NCBI GenBank assembly: GCA_037130365.1
Contig: JBAXTE010000017.1
Location: forward strand, 19,105-83,104
Direction of reading: 5' to 3'
Origin: JBAXTE01 sp037130365
Lineage (GTDB): Bacteria; Bacteroidota; Bacteroidia; Bacteroidales; WCHB1-69
DNA length: 64,000 nt
Shown here: piece by piece, positions 54,914 through 63,985 of the stretch
Layout: each line of letters opens with the position of its first letter
Position numbering within the stretch: position 1 is the stretch's first letter
The notes under the pieces: model-generated
Told to the model about the DNA's origin: nothing
The model's input: only the letters and a program-made list of their open reading frames with translations
Databases searched by the model: none
Translations under genes and position numbers: made by a program

Positions 54914-56533
54914 TTATTTAACTTTTATGAGTACTACAAACGTTGATAACACTTTGATTTTCTCTTCCATCGATAATGTTTCCAATTTATTATTGCTTGG
55001 CATCGGAGTTTCTGGAAGTAAGTCGAAAAGGGATTTTAAATTATTTAACTTGATGGCATAAGAAACATTATCAGCCGATGAAAATTTAGCATTTAATACA
55101 CCAACCAACTGCCCCTTATCATTAAATATTGGACCACCACTATTTCCTGGTTGCACAGGAATTGATGTTTGAAATGAGTTTATTGCTCCATTATAGCCAG
55201 TTTTTGCACTGACTTTTCCATCTGTATATTTTGCATCTTTACCCATACCACTTAATGCATACGGAAAGCCAATTGTAAAAACACCAGCACCAACATTAAA
55301 AGTTCCTGTTTCTGAAAATGCGTATTTAATTTCTCCAATATTAAAAAGAGTGTCTTTAATTTTCAATATTGCCAAATCGTTTTGCTCATCTTTTTGGATT
55401 ACTGTGGCATCATACGATTTAGTTTCTCCATTAATTACCACATCGACAATGATTTTGTTATTGTTTTCAATCACATGATAATTGGTAGCAATGTATCCAT
55501 TTTGAGATAAAATTAATCCACTTCCAGTTGATTTCACCGACATATCTGTATTTGAAGTTCCGCCAATAGCAGTTCCATTAAGTTCTTTTATAATTAGGTT
55601 GTCCACTTTTATTGTTGAAATTCCGCTAACTACATAACCCAATTGATTCCCTTGCATTTTTAGTTCTGGTATTTTTGTTTGTAAAACACCATTAAAAGTG
55701 ATAATCAGTTTTTCGTTATTCACAAAAAGTTTGATTGTATTTTTTCCTCTTTTTACAAGTTCTGCAGAGTACATTCCATCAACTTTAGCAAATTGAACTC
55801 CTTCGTATACAATACCAGCATCAAAATAGCTTTCAGAAATTGCCAAATAATTGTAGTTTTGCCAATCTTTAAAACCCCAGACAAGGCCAACTTTATTTCC
55901 ATTAGATTCAAGGTTGTCAATAGTTGTTTCAATAATATAATCATCGCTTATAATTGGAATGCTAATTAGGCGAGAGGTGCCTTCTTTTGTTAATGATTTT
56001 AGTTCAAATTGACCATTTGATAATTTGGCCGAACTCGCATTACTAACATACATATCCCAGTCGTTGATATTTGTGTCGAATGATTCTTCAAAAATACTAG
56101 CAACGGTGCCTTTTTCAGAATATTCACGATATTTCCCATTTACGATAGAGCCATTTTTATATTCAATCTCTTTCCACAATTTGCCCGACTCATAATAGTA
56201 AAAAGTTGAGCCATCTTCCTGTCCACTAGTATTATACTTTTTCTCAACTTTTTTCTTTTCACTCTTGTAGTACCAAGTACAGGTGCCAGAATACTTGTTG
56301 TTTGCTTCGTTTTCACTATCGGCTGTTGAAATATTTCCTTCAAAATATAGTTTTCCCGACATATAATATGATTTATATACATTGGGAACGCTTACCAGTA
56401 CTCGATAATAATATGCTCCTGTCTCTAAGGCTTTTTTACCCGAAACGTCAAAATACACTTTTTCTTCTTGTTGAGCGTGAACAGAAGTTAATGCAAACAC
56501 AAGTAAAATGATAATCCAGTTAAATTTTTTCAT
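54914..56533 (-). CDS. Exported chimeric protein: MORN-like repeats, lectin-like domain and trypsin-like protease
   Basis: The 539-residue protein has a leader ending in SVHAQ. Residues about 30-150 hold repeats like the YwqK/MORN family (YYYESGKLWKEIEYKNGS, then GKYREYSEKGTV). A middle region of about 155-320 resembles a concanavalin-like sugar-binding fold. The C-terminal part is an S1C-like serine protease with His in TNYHVIE, Asp in QNDLAIL and Ser in GNSGGPIF, in the expected order. No PDZ domain follows. The second Met at 56533 gives the best leader; a start at 56542 is possible. Target unknown. Confidence 0.85.
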   Translation of the reverse strand: MKKFNWIIILLVFALTSVHAQQEEKVYFDVSGKKALETGAYYYRVLVSVPNVYKSYYMSGKLYFEGNISTADSENEANNKYSGTCTWYYKSEKKKVEKKYNTSGQEDGSTFYYYESGKLWKEIEYKNGSIVNGKYREYSEKGTVASIFEESFDTNINDWDMYVSNASSAKLSNGQFELKSLTKEGTSRLISIPIISDDYIIETTIDNLESNGNKVGLVWGFKDWQNYNYLAISESYFDAGIVYEGVQFAKVDGMYSAELVKRGKNTIKLFVNNEKLIITFNGVLQTKIPELKMQGNQLGYVVSGISTIKVDNLIIKELNGTAIGGTSNTDMSVKSTGSGLILSQNGYIATNYHVIENNNKIIVDVVINGETKSYDATVIQKDEQNDLAILKIKDTLFNIGEIKYAFSETGTFNVGAGVFTIGFPYALSGMGKDAKYTDGKVSAKTGYNGAINSFQTSIPVQPGNSGGPIFNDKGQLVGVLNAKFSSADNVSYAIKLNNLKSLFDLLPETPMPSNNKLETLSMEEKIKVLSTFVVLIKVK

Positions 56534-56666
56534 AGATAACATATATGTAAGTCAAAATATTTATAAACCAGTAAAAATACAGTAACAGCCTCATTTTTTA
56601 TTCAGTGCAGACAATCTACATCTAAAAATAGACTGAGAATAGAGATTTGTTATATTAGCAAAATGC

Positions 56667-57497
56667 CTAAAAAGCTAATAACGAAATGTTTACATTTACA
56701 TTAAATAGAAAGTTACCCCATAAGCGAGAGTTCATTCTTTTGGTTAAAAGTGCTTTGTTTTTTACTGGATCAGTTGAAAAATCAGAATTTTCTTCTAACG
56801 AAAACAGATCAATTTTTGGCATTAATAAAGGTATTCCAAGTTCTACATTAGAATCTACCAATAATCGATTAAAATAAACCCTAGAAATACCTCTTGAATA
56901 GGTAAACACCAGCGACTTACTATATTTTGGGAACACTGGTTTAATTTCATTTGGTATATCTATAGTTGAAAGATCAGGTTTGTATAACAATGCAGATAAT
57001 TTATAGGCATTATATTTACCAATTGGGGCTGTTTTAGTATCGAAACTTTTGATGTACAAGCCAAAGGTATAAAATTTCATTTTAGCATATACGCTGTTTA
57101 GAGAAACATAGTTTGTTGTGTAGTATCCGCCTGGGCTTACAGGGCCAATTTCTTCGTATTCATCACCACTTTTAATTGCTTCAAACTGAGTAAGACCATA
57201 GGATGCTTGAATTCCTACAACCATATCTGATTGCGTAACGAGTTCTAATTGTGCTTGATGCTTATAATTAAAAGAGAGTAATTTGTCTACGAGTTCAAGA
57301 TTTGTACCTTTACCAAACAAACTAGATCCTTCAGAGTTTCTGCTAAACATAGCATACCCAATATTGCCACCATATCCTAATGAGAATCTTTTTCCCTGAT
57401 AACCAGATAATTGAGCAAATGAAGAGAACTCTCCACAGCCCAAACATATTAATAAAATAGATATTTTAATAAGATGATTTATGTTTATATATTTCAT
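56667..57497 (-). CDS. Outer-membrane beta-barrel-like protein, last gene of the M48 operon
   Basis: The 276-residue protein has a leader ending in SSFAQ, then Gly- and Tyr-rich beta strands (GKRFSLGYGGNIGYAMF, VVGIQASYGL) and ends in a C-terminal Phe, as barrels do. The start at 57497 is chosen because it is 4 bases past the M48 stop and gives a clean leader; a Met 10 codons upstream would overlap the stop. Function unknown; location in the operon suggests it works with the protease. Confidence 0.75.
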   Translation of the reverse strand: MKYININHLIKISILLICLGCGEFSSFAQLSGYQGKRFSLGYGGNIGYAMFSRNSEGSSLFGKGTNLELVDKLLSFNYKHQAQLELVTQSDMVVGIQASYGLTQFEAIKSGDEYEEIGPVSPGGYYTTNYVSLNSVYAKMKFYTFGLYIKSFDTKTAPIGKYNAYKLSALLYKPDLSTIDIPNEIKPVFPKYSKSLVFTYSRGISRVYFNRLLVDSNVELGIPLLMPKIDLFSLEENSDFSTDPVKNKALLTKRMNSRLWGNFLFNVNVNISLLAF

Positions 57498-57501
57498 TGG
57501 T

Positions 57502-59763
57502 TTACTTTTTTGGTTGAGATTTATCATGACGTTTCATTTGGTTAAACTCATCATAAAGAATTGAGTTAACGATATCAGTGCTATATTTAAGATCAATAGT
57601 GGTAGCACGAGCTTTAACTGTTTTATTTGACTCCAGATTAAATAATATCCCAAAATACTGTGTTTGGTATTGTGGTTTCATGCTCAAATAAAGATAATAG
57701 GGAGTTATTGGGAAAAACACAAAAAGTGAGTAACAAGCGGCTAAAAGATATTCGTTGTTGCGGTATTTAAACACGCCCATCCCATTGTAATAAAGATATT
57801 TGGTGTTATATTTTAGGCACAAATCCGACAATTCGTTATAATTACTATTTACCATAGAAATTTCTACATTATCATCACTATCATCTTTGTCCATTGCTTC
57901 TGTAATCCAATCATGGATAGTTCCCAAATCGTTTAATAAGTCTACATCCGATTCTGAAATCATTTTAGAATCAAGTAGTTTTAGCGAAATTTTTGTTTTT
58001 GCAGCATTCTCTTTCATTTGAGAAGTGAGCTTAATTTTTTTACTTTCGGCACCTATAAGAACATCATTTTCTTTTTTTATCAAATTAAACTCAATAAAAA
58101 ATGGGTCTATAGCAAGTACTGTATCAATGCCCAACGAGTAACCATATTTGTCAATCCGTTTCTCTTTTTGCTTTTTTGCTTTGAGTTCTTCAGGAGTAAA
58201 AACTTCTTCGTTGTCGTCGTTAAATTTTTTCTTTTTAAGAGCTTCAAGACCATCATCGAAAGCCATTACTAAATCATTGTTTTTTAGCACTTCTACCAAC
58301 ATAAAAGTTGTGCTTTCTTTCGTTTTCTTTTTCTCTTTTCTAATTCGATCATATTTTTTATTTCCAGAATCCGCCACCACAGTATCTTTTATTGCTTTAT
58401 CTGCAATTGGAGGTGTTGTAGAAAAATCATCAATCGTAAATTTGTATTTATTCACCAAATCTTTTACAATATCTTGCGATATTTGCTTAAGCATCGGATT
58501 GTTAGGATATTGCATCAATAATTTCCAGGAGTAGTTAATCGCTAAAATATTGAGTTCCTCTCCTTTTATTTTTCGTAACATGTGATAAAGTGCTTGCGAT
58601 TTTCCTTCAATTTTCCCTGGAGATCTTACTGCTTTATTGATGTTTTTTTGGTTTTTATATTTACTAATTCCATATAGAGCATAAGCAATTGTGCTTTTTA
58701 AATAACAACTGTTAGGATCTTCACGAAGAAGTAAATAGCTATTGTAGATTGCACTTGCGTAGTTAATATCGAGTAAATATAACTTTGAAAGTTCAAAACG
58801 AGCAATTTTTTGAATCGATTTAAATTCAGATTCAGAAACAACATACGCCAATCTGTTTTCTTCAGGAATTTTTTTAATTAACTCATCCATAGCCATTCTT
58901 CGACGTTTAATATTTGGGTGAGTACTTTCAATATCATCGTCGTTCTCTTCTTTTAATGCAACTTTTTTTGTTTCACTAACCCAATATTCAGAAGGAATAT
59001 TCCAATATTTAGTGTTGAAAAAAGTGGTGTCAAATGCTACATCGTCAAATGGCAAATATGAATATTGTAGCACATCAAAAACGGACTCAAGGGCTTTAAG
59101 TGAATATTTTGTTTTTGCAAGATAATCGTTTACAGAAGCCTTATCAGCTTCAAATTCATCTTCTTTGGAGTAATAAAGTGAAGCAATAATTTTTTCGTTA
59201 TAAGAGAAGTCGCCATAAGAAGCTTTCCCTTTTTCCATTTTCGACTCTTCTAAAAATTGATTAATGGCGTGTTTTTTTACATAATGTGTCAATTCATGAC
59301 CAATAATATATGCTAACTGAGATTCGTTTTCGAGTTGAGCAAGCAAACCAGTGGTAATTAAGATCACTCCATTATCCATGCAATAAGCATTTGCTACGGT
59401 TGATTTTAAAGTGTAAAAACGTACTGAATTTAGTAAATTTTTATCATCTTTTAGCAAAACAGCAGCTACTTTATTGATGTATTTTGTCATTGGATCATTA
59501 AAAAGCACTCGACCGCTATGTAAAATTACATCGTTGTAAAATCGGCTTTTTAATAAGAATTTCTTTTTTGCTTGATATTCAAAAGAAGATCCTTTTGTTT
59601 CTAATTTTCTCAAATCTTCGTAATATTTCTCCGTTGAGGTTTTCCGAAGATCTTCTGGTACAGCCCCACTAGATTTTACGGGGATGTAGTTGTTAAAATC
59701 TTGGCTATAAGCACTTATGCTTATGACTAAAGACAATAACAAAAGATAGGCTTTTTTTCTCAT
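57502..59763 (-). CDS. Exported M48 family zinc metalloprotease with large C-terminal region
   Basis: The 753-residue protein has a leader ending SAYSQ. The zinc site is HELTH (His156, Glu157, His160), with the third ligand Glu203 in EFEADKAS, as in M48 enzymes such as BepA. The next 250 residues are helical, with TPR-like character, and a hydrophobic segment lies near residue 685 (ACYSLFVFFPITPYYLYL). BepA-like enzymes in E. coli degrade or repair outer-membrane proteins. It is the fourth gene of the operon starting at 61905. Confidence 0.88.
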   Translation of the reverse strand: MRKKAYLLLLSLVISISAYSQDFNNYIPVKSSGAVPEDLRKTSTEKYYEDLRKLETKGSSFEYQAKKKFLLKSRFYNDVILHSGRVLFNDPMTKYINKVAAVLLKDDKNLLNSVRFYTLKSTVANAYCMDNGVILITTGLLAQLENESQLAYIIGHELTHYVKKHAINQFLEESKMEKGKASYGDFSYNEKIIASLYYSKEDEFEADKASVNDYLAKTKYSLKALESVFDVLQYSYLPFDDVAFDTTFFNTKYWNIPSEYWVSETKKVALKEENDDDIESTHPNIKRRRMAMDELIKKIPEENRLAYVVSESEFKSIQKIARFELSKLYLLDINYASAIYNSYLLLREDPNSCYLKSTIAYALYGISKYKNQKNINKAVRSPGKIEGKSQALYHMLRKIKGEELNILAINYSWKLLMQYPNNPMLKQISQDIVKDLVNKYKFTIDDFSTTPPIADKAIKDTVVADSGNKKYDRIRKEKKKTKESTTFMLVEVLKNNDLVMAFDDGLEALKKKKFNDDNEEVFTPEELKAKKQKEKRIDKYGYSLGIDTVLAIDPFFIEFNLIKKENDVLIGAESKKIKLTSQMKENAAKTKISLKLLDSKMISESDVDLLNDLGTIHDWITEAMDKDDSDDNVEISMVNSNYNELSDLCLKYNTKYLYYNGMGVFKYRNNEYLLAACYSLFVFFPITPYYLYLSMKPQYQTQYFGILFNLESNKTVKARATTIDLKYSTDIVNSILYDEFNQMKRHDKSQPKK

Positions 59764-59780
59764 GATTATAAATTTGATTT

Positions 59781-60638
59781 CTAATTTTTATTTTCTGTGC
59801 GAATCACAAACTTTGTGAGTTCTTTAATGAATTTTTGTTGCTGAAGTTGGTTGTATTCAAGCACTGTAAGTGCGGCTTTACGACTATCGCCACGATAAAA
59901 TTGCATTGCTAGTTGCATCCCTGTTATTAATGGGATAAAAACATAACCAGCTACTAAATGACCACCAATAAATAATGCAGTCAATGTTTTAAGCAATAAC
60001 GCTTGTCCGCCCCCAATATAATCGCGTGCATAAACTTGCCCCAAGCCAGGAACCAGTAGCGACAACCATATCGCTTTTTTTGAGCTTAAAGCATTGGTAA
60101 TATTGCTATTCCAAAATAAATTTGCTTCAATTAATGGGATTTCATGGTTCATACAATACTGGTTAAAAAGCGTTCTCGTTTCGCTTTTGCTTTTTATTTG
60201 AGCAAATATAAGAAGTTTTAAATAAATACTTTGCATTTTATATACTGAATCTTTGCAATTTTCCTCAAAAAACTTATAAGCAATCAATGAGCTCTCGTAT
60301 TGATGGTTTAAATAAAACAGCAGAGAACGCTCAAAAGACCACTGATTAAATAAGGGTGAATCGTCTTGACAAAGGGTAAATCGTTCAATAGTTTCGAGTG
60401 CATTTTGAGTCATACCATGTTCCTTTAAAAATAATGATTTAAAAAAAAGTATAGAGTCATGACCTCGTAATGTGGTTGCATCAAAGGCTTCGCGCTCCAT
60501 CGATAAGGCGGTTTGCCAGACTAATGAAGTGTCGATGGATTTCGACATAGAAATGCGCTCTACAGATTGACTATAAATGGGTAATCTTCCGAGCATGAAT
60601 ATCGAGAATGTCAAAAACCTGACGGTCGATGTCTTCAT
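59781..60638 (-). CDS. Membrane protein with PGLGQ motif, second copy
   Basis: The 285-residue protein has a leader ending PIYSQ, a helical periplasmic region, then a conserved segment WLSLLVPGLGQVYARDYIGG near residue 188 followed by two membrane helices and a charged tail. The motif resembles the PGxGxxYxG signature of TM2/DUF5683-type proteins. It is related to the preceding gene in plan. Its first 68 bases overlap the end of that gene; only this start gives a leader. Confidence 0.7.
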   Translation of the reverse strand: MKTSTVRFLTFSIFMLGRLPIYSQSVERISMSKSIDTSLVWQTALSMEREAFDATTLRGHDSILFFKSLFLKEHGMTQNALETIERFTLCQDDSPLFNQWSFERSLLFYLNHQYESSLIAYKFFEENCKDSVYKMQSIYLKLLIFAQIKSKSETRTLFNQYCMNHEIPLIEANLFWNSNITNALSSKKAIWLSLLVPGLGQVYARDYIGGGQALLLKTLTALFIGGHLVAGYVFIPLITGMQLAMQFYRGDSRKAALTVLEYNQLQQQKFIKELTKFVIRTENKN

Positions 60639-61461
60639 AAAAACGTTTTTCTTTATTTTTTACGCTATAAAAACTTCCTAAAATTCCCCCACCATAAAAT
60701 ATTGTAAAAAGGGAGCTGTATATATAGAATTGAGGACTTTTAAATGCTTGTTTTGAATATCCTTCGAGAGCCTGAACAGCCATTATACTACAAATTATAA
60801 ACAAAGAAGATGCTTCGGTACGAGAACCTCCATACCATTTTCCAAGTCCGGGAATTACTGCAGATAAAACGGCCGCTTTTATGGGTGATTTTGGGTTATG
60901 GCTTACAATTTTGTCTGAAATCATCATTAAATTCTTTCGTTGAAAAAAATCAATATTTGTTTTTTTGAGCAACGAATCAAATGTATTTGGATTATGGTTT
61001 AACAGCAATGTAGTCGCATTAAGAAATACATTGTTGGCAATATTTTCAATTTTGGAAAGTGATGATGAAGGACTTCCGATATTAGGCTTTCGCAAGATTG
61101 AATGATATTGCAAGATTTTAGAAGTGCTCCATATTTCAGCCGAAGATTGATTTGAAACATTCGAAAAGAATACAAAAGCTTGACTGTAATCTTTTTTTTG
61201 ATATTTGAAAATTCCTTTATAATACCATAGTGAATCTGTAAAATTCACTGAATTTTCCTTTATGGTGTCCAATCTCAAAATTTCGTATTGAGCTTCATTA
61301 ACTAAGTTGTTATGAAGTAAATGAGCAATAAATTTAAACTCGGTTTGATTACCAATTTTTTGAATTTGCATTGCTGTCGAATCTGGAGAAATAAGTGATT
61401 GACCGAAATTAACAGTACTTGCAAACATCAATAAACATATACAGAACAATAGACTCCTCAT
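60571..61461 (-). CDS. Membrane protein with PGLGK motif, first copy
   Basis: The 296-residue protein has a leader ending VNFGQ, a helical, TPR-like middle and then VLSAVIPGLGKWYGGSRTE near residue 200, followed by two membrane helices and a charged tail. The segment matches that of the next gene, so the two are paralogues. It starts directly after the YidD-like stop, and its 3' end overlaps the next gene by 68 bases. Confidence 0.7.
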   Translation of the reverse strand: MRSLLFCICLLMFASTVNFGQSLISPDSTAMQIQKIGNQTEFKFIAHLLHNNLVNEAQYEILRLDTIKENSVNFTDSLWYYKGIFKYQKKDYSQAFVFFSNVSNQSSAEIWSTSKILQYHSILRKPNIGSPSSSLSKIENIANNVFLNATTLLLNHNPNTFDSLLKKTNIDFFQRKNLMMISDKIVSHNPKSPIKAAVLSAVIPGLGKWYGGSRTEASSLFIICSIMAVQALEGYSKQAFKSPQFYIYSSLFTIFYGGGILGSFYSVKNKEKRFYEDIDRQVFDILDIHARKITHL

Positions 61462-61905
61462 TTATTTGTAATTTGAAGTGTCGTCGAGTAGTTTGCCTTG
61501 ATTTTCATTTATCTCCCATTCATAAGCTTTTTCAATTGACTTTGGATTGCAACGTATCAATCGATCAGATGAGAGCAAAAGTCCTTTAATAAAGCCAAAT
61601 TCAGATATCATATTCTTGCTGAAATTTGAGCAACTTTGCTCGTACACGCAACTTGCAGATAGCTGAGCGGAAATTGCATTTTGATAGACAAACATGGCAC
61701 CGATAAAAAATAATGAAACAGGATTATAACGCATTACAAAATTGCCGCGAGACGGCTTTATCGTCTTTTTTGTGTTTAGTGTGTCAACTTTTGTAATTGT
61801 AGAGTTTAGTGACTGCTCAACCAAAAGTAGGTTTTGTAAAGAGTTTTGCGATAAAGCAGCAAAAGTGGTGAAAAAAAAATATAAAACTAGAATCAAGTAT
61901 TTCAT
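61462..61905 (-). CDS. YidD-like protein with N-terminal leader
   Basis: The 147-residue protein has a leader ending ALSQ and a C-terminal YidD domain: YQNAISAQLSASCVYEQSCS near residue 72 and LLLSSDRLIRCNP near residue 108, with the three conserved Cys. YidD is normally a short cytoplasmic-face factor that aids membrane protein insertion next to YidC; here it carries an export leader and is far from rnpA/yidC, so the role is probably different. A TTG start at 61932 is possible; ATG 61905 gives the better leader. Confidence 0.75.
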   Translation of the reverse strand: MKYLILVLYFFFTTFAALSQNSLQNLLLVEQSLNSTITKVDTLNTKKTIKPSRGNFVMRYNPVSLFFIGAMFVYQNAISAQLSASCVYEQSCSNFSKNMISEFGFIKGLLLSSDRLIRCNPKSIEKAYEWEINENQGKLLDDTSNYK

Positions 61906-61994
61906 TATAGTAATAGATGATTTATAATTCAAGTTCCGAAATGTTCTTTTTGCAATATTCTATTCAAGTATTATACAAACCGGGTATAAAAAAA

Positions 61995-62057
61995 CAGAGT
62001 GGAAGATGTAAAACTAAACTCAATATATATTGAATTTTAGCAACGACTTCCACTCTG
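61995..62057 (-). terminator. Hairpin after the 526-residue protein gene
   Basis: CAGAGTGGAAG (61995-62005) pairs with CTTCCACTCTG (62047-62057). It begins 9 bases past the stop at 62066 and separates this gene from the YidD-like operon. Confidence 0.6.
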
Positions 62058-62065
62058 GATGAAAT

Positions 62066-63646
62066 TTATTTAAATTCTATGATTTTAAAAATCAGGTTTA
62101 AAGTTTTTTTCTTTTTATCCTCTTTTTTCCTTGCTTTACTCTTCTCATTGTCATCACCCGATTTATTATCATCGTCATTTCCCCATACTAAGTATGTGTT
62201 TTCATATAAATGTGTAATACTATTGTTGAATTGAGTTAAATCGGAAAATTTTGATTTGTTTGAAACTTTCTGTTTTTCAGTACCTTCTATAACATCACCT
62301 TCCATAGATAACGTTTTGTATGATAACTCATTATCAAAGTGACCAATAAGAGCTATTGTATTGTCTTTGTAAGGACGAGCACAGGTTTTTGCATGATAAT
62401 ATGGACTAACAATATCATATTCAAAGTTTTTCGACCATTCTACATCTCCTTCGTCGTTAAAACACCAAACTATAGTATTTGTATAATAGTACGATTCAAA
62501 TACATAATAAGTATAGCAAGTTTTTCCGTTGCAATTTGTATGTTCGCTATATATCTTTTGATACTTGTCGAATACCACAAAGTTTTTACCGTTAAAGCGG
62601 AAGCAACTACTCATAATATCACCACTTCCTCTAACTAAGTAGTTTGTTCCAAAGAATTTGTTTTTAATCGATACGTTTCTGTCTTTAAATAGTTCGTTAG
62701 AAATATCTTTATCTACTTTGTTAATAGTTTGAATATCATCTTTTTCTAAGTTTGTTATATAATATTGATAGAATGTTTTGTCATCTTTTTTTCGAGCGCC
62801 AAGTACCTCTTTTTTACTTAAACCTAAGACAAATTTATGAGCAGAATCAGGAATAATTACATTCATATATTCAATTTCGGTATTATCTACCTTCTTAATT
62901 GGCGTTTTTTCCATTACAACACCATCTTCAATATTATAAATTGCATCATAAGGAAATTTCTTCTTTGAGCTCTTAACTCTTAAGTAAATATTTTTTCCAT
63001 CGGAAGTGTGATTTGTAACTGCACCATATTCTGGCATTTGAATTTTGTTCGAAGTCAATGTTAAGGATGAAAAATCAGCTTTCTGAACTTCTGAAATTAC
63101 GGTTGGCATAGTAATTCCCATTACAATTGGGACTATTAAACAATTTAAGCATGTTCTGGCTAGCGCCGATTGCTTGTATTTTAAAAAATAGGAAATCAAA
63201 TAGCAATTACCATTGATAAAATGAGCACCTTCAACTCCAATTTTATTTTTTAAATTTATCTCTTTTTTCGAAATTTCACCTTCAGCACTAATTTTCACTA
63301 AAGTAATTATTTCTACCTGTGATATAATACCATCATAATAAACAATGTTAATATCACCATTGTAAGAATCCATAGTTAATAATTCCTGAAACTTATCGAG
63401 GGTGAGTTTCTTTTCCCATACTACTTCAATGTCTGGGTTGTACAACGTAAATGACCAATCCTTTAATTTTTTAGAATCTTCATTGTTTGTTTTTGTAAAT
63501 ACGACAAATCCTTTTTGACCAAGCTCCATAACCGAAATTTCATCACCTTTATTTATGGTAATTTGTTTTTGATTGACCACTTGCAATTGAGCAAATGAAA
63601 TGGAGCACATAGCTAAAATGACGAAAATTGCAATAAACTTTTTCAT
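62066..63646 (-). CDS. Exported ~530-residue protein, distant relative of the 550-residue pair
   Basis: The 526-residue protein has a leader MKKFIAIFVILAMCSISFAQ and a beta-rich body. A Cys pair in NCNGKTCYTYY near residue 390, followed by FNDEGDVEWSKNF, matches the position and sequence of the CTGRSC and CGTREC segments of the two proteins at 51463 and 53164. A hydrophobic region lies near residues 170-200 instead of at the C-terminus. The start at 63646 is used because the TTG at 63700 lies in a promoter box. Function unknown. Confidence 0.7.
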   Translation of the reverse strand: MKKFIAIFVILAMCSISFAQLQVVNQKQITINKGDEISVMELGQKGFVVFTKTNNEDSKKLKDWSFTLYNPDIEVVWEKKLTLDKFQELLTMDSYNGDINIVYYDGIISQVEIITLVKISAEGEISKKEINLKNKIGVEGAHFINGNCYLISYFLKYKQSALARTCLNCLIVPIVMGITMPTVISEVQKADFSSLTLTSNKIQMPEYGAVTNHTSDGKNIYLRVKSSKKKFPYDAIYNIEDGVVMEKTPIKKVDNTEIEYMNVIIPDSAHKFVLGLSKKEVLGARKKDDKTFYQYYITNLEKDDIQTINKVDKDISNELFKDRNVSIKNKFFGTNYLVRGSGDIMSSCFRFNGKNFVVFDKYQKIYSEHTNCNGKTCYTYYVFESYYYTNTIVWCFNDEGDVEWSKNFEYDIVSPYYHAKTCARPYKDNTIALIGHFDNELSYKTLSMEGDVIEGTEKQKVSNKSKFSDLTQFNNSITHLYENTYLVWGNDDDNKSGDDNEKSKARKKEDKKKKTLNLIFKIIEFK

Positions 63647-63697
63647 AGAATTTGATTTGTTTATGGTTTCGGGCAAATATTTATTAATTAGATTAAG

Positions 63698-63705
63698 CAA
63701 AATTA
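63698..63705 (-). promoter_or_regulatory. Promoter -7 box for the 526-residue protein gene, fixing its start
   Basis: On the minus strand TAATTTTG (63705-63698) matches TAnnTTTG. A possible TTG start lies inside it; the ATG at 63646 is 51 bases downstream. Confidence 0.5.
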
Positions 63706-63847
63706 TGAAATACTATTTAATTAAAAAAACGTTTTAGAAATTAAGTATCTAAAAAGTTATTAGTGTAATTTTTAGATGGAATATTCTTTTAACAGTCTTT
63801 CATATGGTATTAGAAAATAAATTTGCAAATTTTTGTTGCAAATAAAA

Positions 63848-63880
63848 AAGAGTTACACCGTTTGAATGATGTAACTCTTT
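63848..63880 (-). terminator. Terminator of the tRNA-Lys transcript
   Basis: AAAGAGTTACA (63848-63858) pairs with TGTAACTCTTT (63870-63880). On the minus strand it follows the tRNA by 10 bases and leads into a T run. Confidence 0.75.
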
Positions 63881-63890
63881 GAATTTTAAG

Positions 63891-63963
63891 TATCCCCGGG
63901 GGGGCTCGAACCCCCGACCCATTGATTAAGAGTCAATTGCTCTACCAACTGAGCTACAGAGAC
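63891..63963 (-). tRNA. tRNA-Lys (anticodon CUU)
   Basis: The 73-base minus-strand sequence folds as a tRNA: D-arm GCTC/GAGC with AGTTGGTA loop, anticodon arm ATTGA/TCAAT with loop CTCTTAA (anticodon CTT, reading AAG), and T-arm GGGGG/CCCCC with TTCGAGC. The acceptor stem GTCTCTG pairs with CGGGGAT using three G-T wobbles, an unusually high number. No CCA is encoded. A promoter box TACATTTG (63978-63985, minus strand) lies just upstream. Confidence 0.93.
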
Positions 63964-63977
63964 GACTTATTTGACTG

Positions 63978-63985
63978 CAAATGTA
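63978..63985 (-). promoter_or_regulatory. Promoter -7 box for tRNA-Lys
   Basis: On the minus strand TACATTTG (63985-63978) matches TAnnTTTG, 14 bases before the tRNA 5' end at 63963. Confidence 0.5.

Noticed and set aside
62339..62638. Plus-strand frame of 99 codons with hydrophobic runs
   Set aside because: It is antisense to the 526-residue exported protein gene, which has a leader, promoter and terminator.
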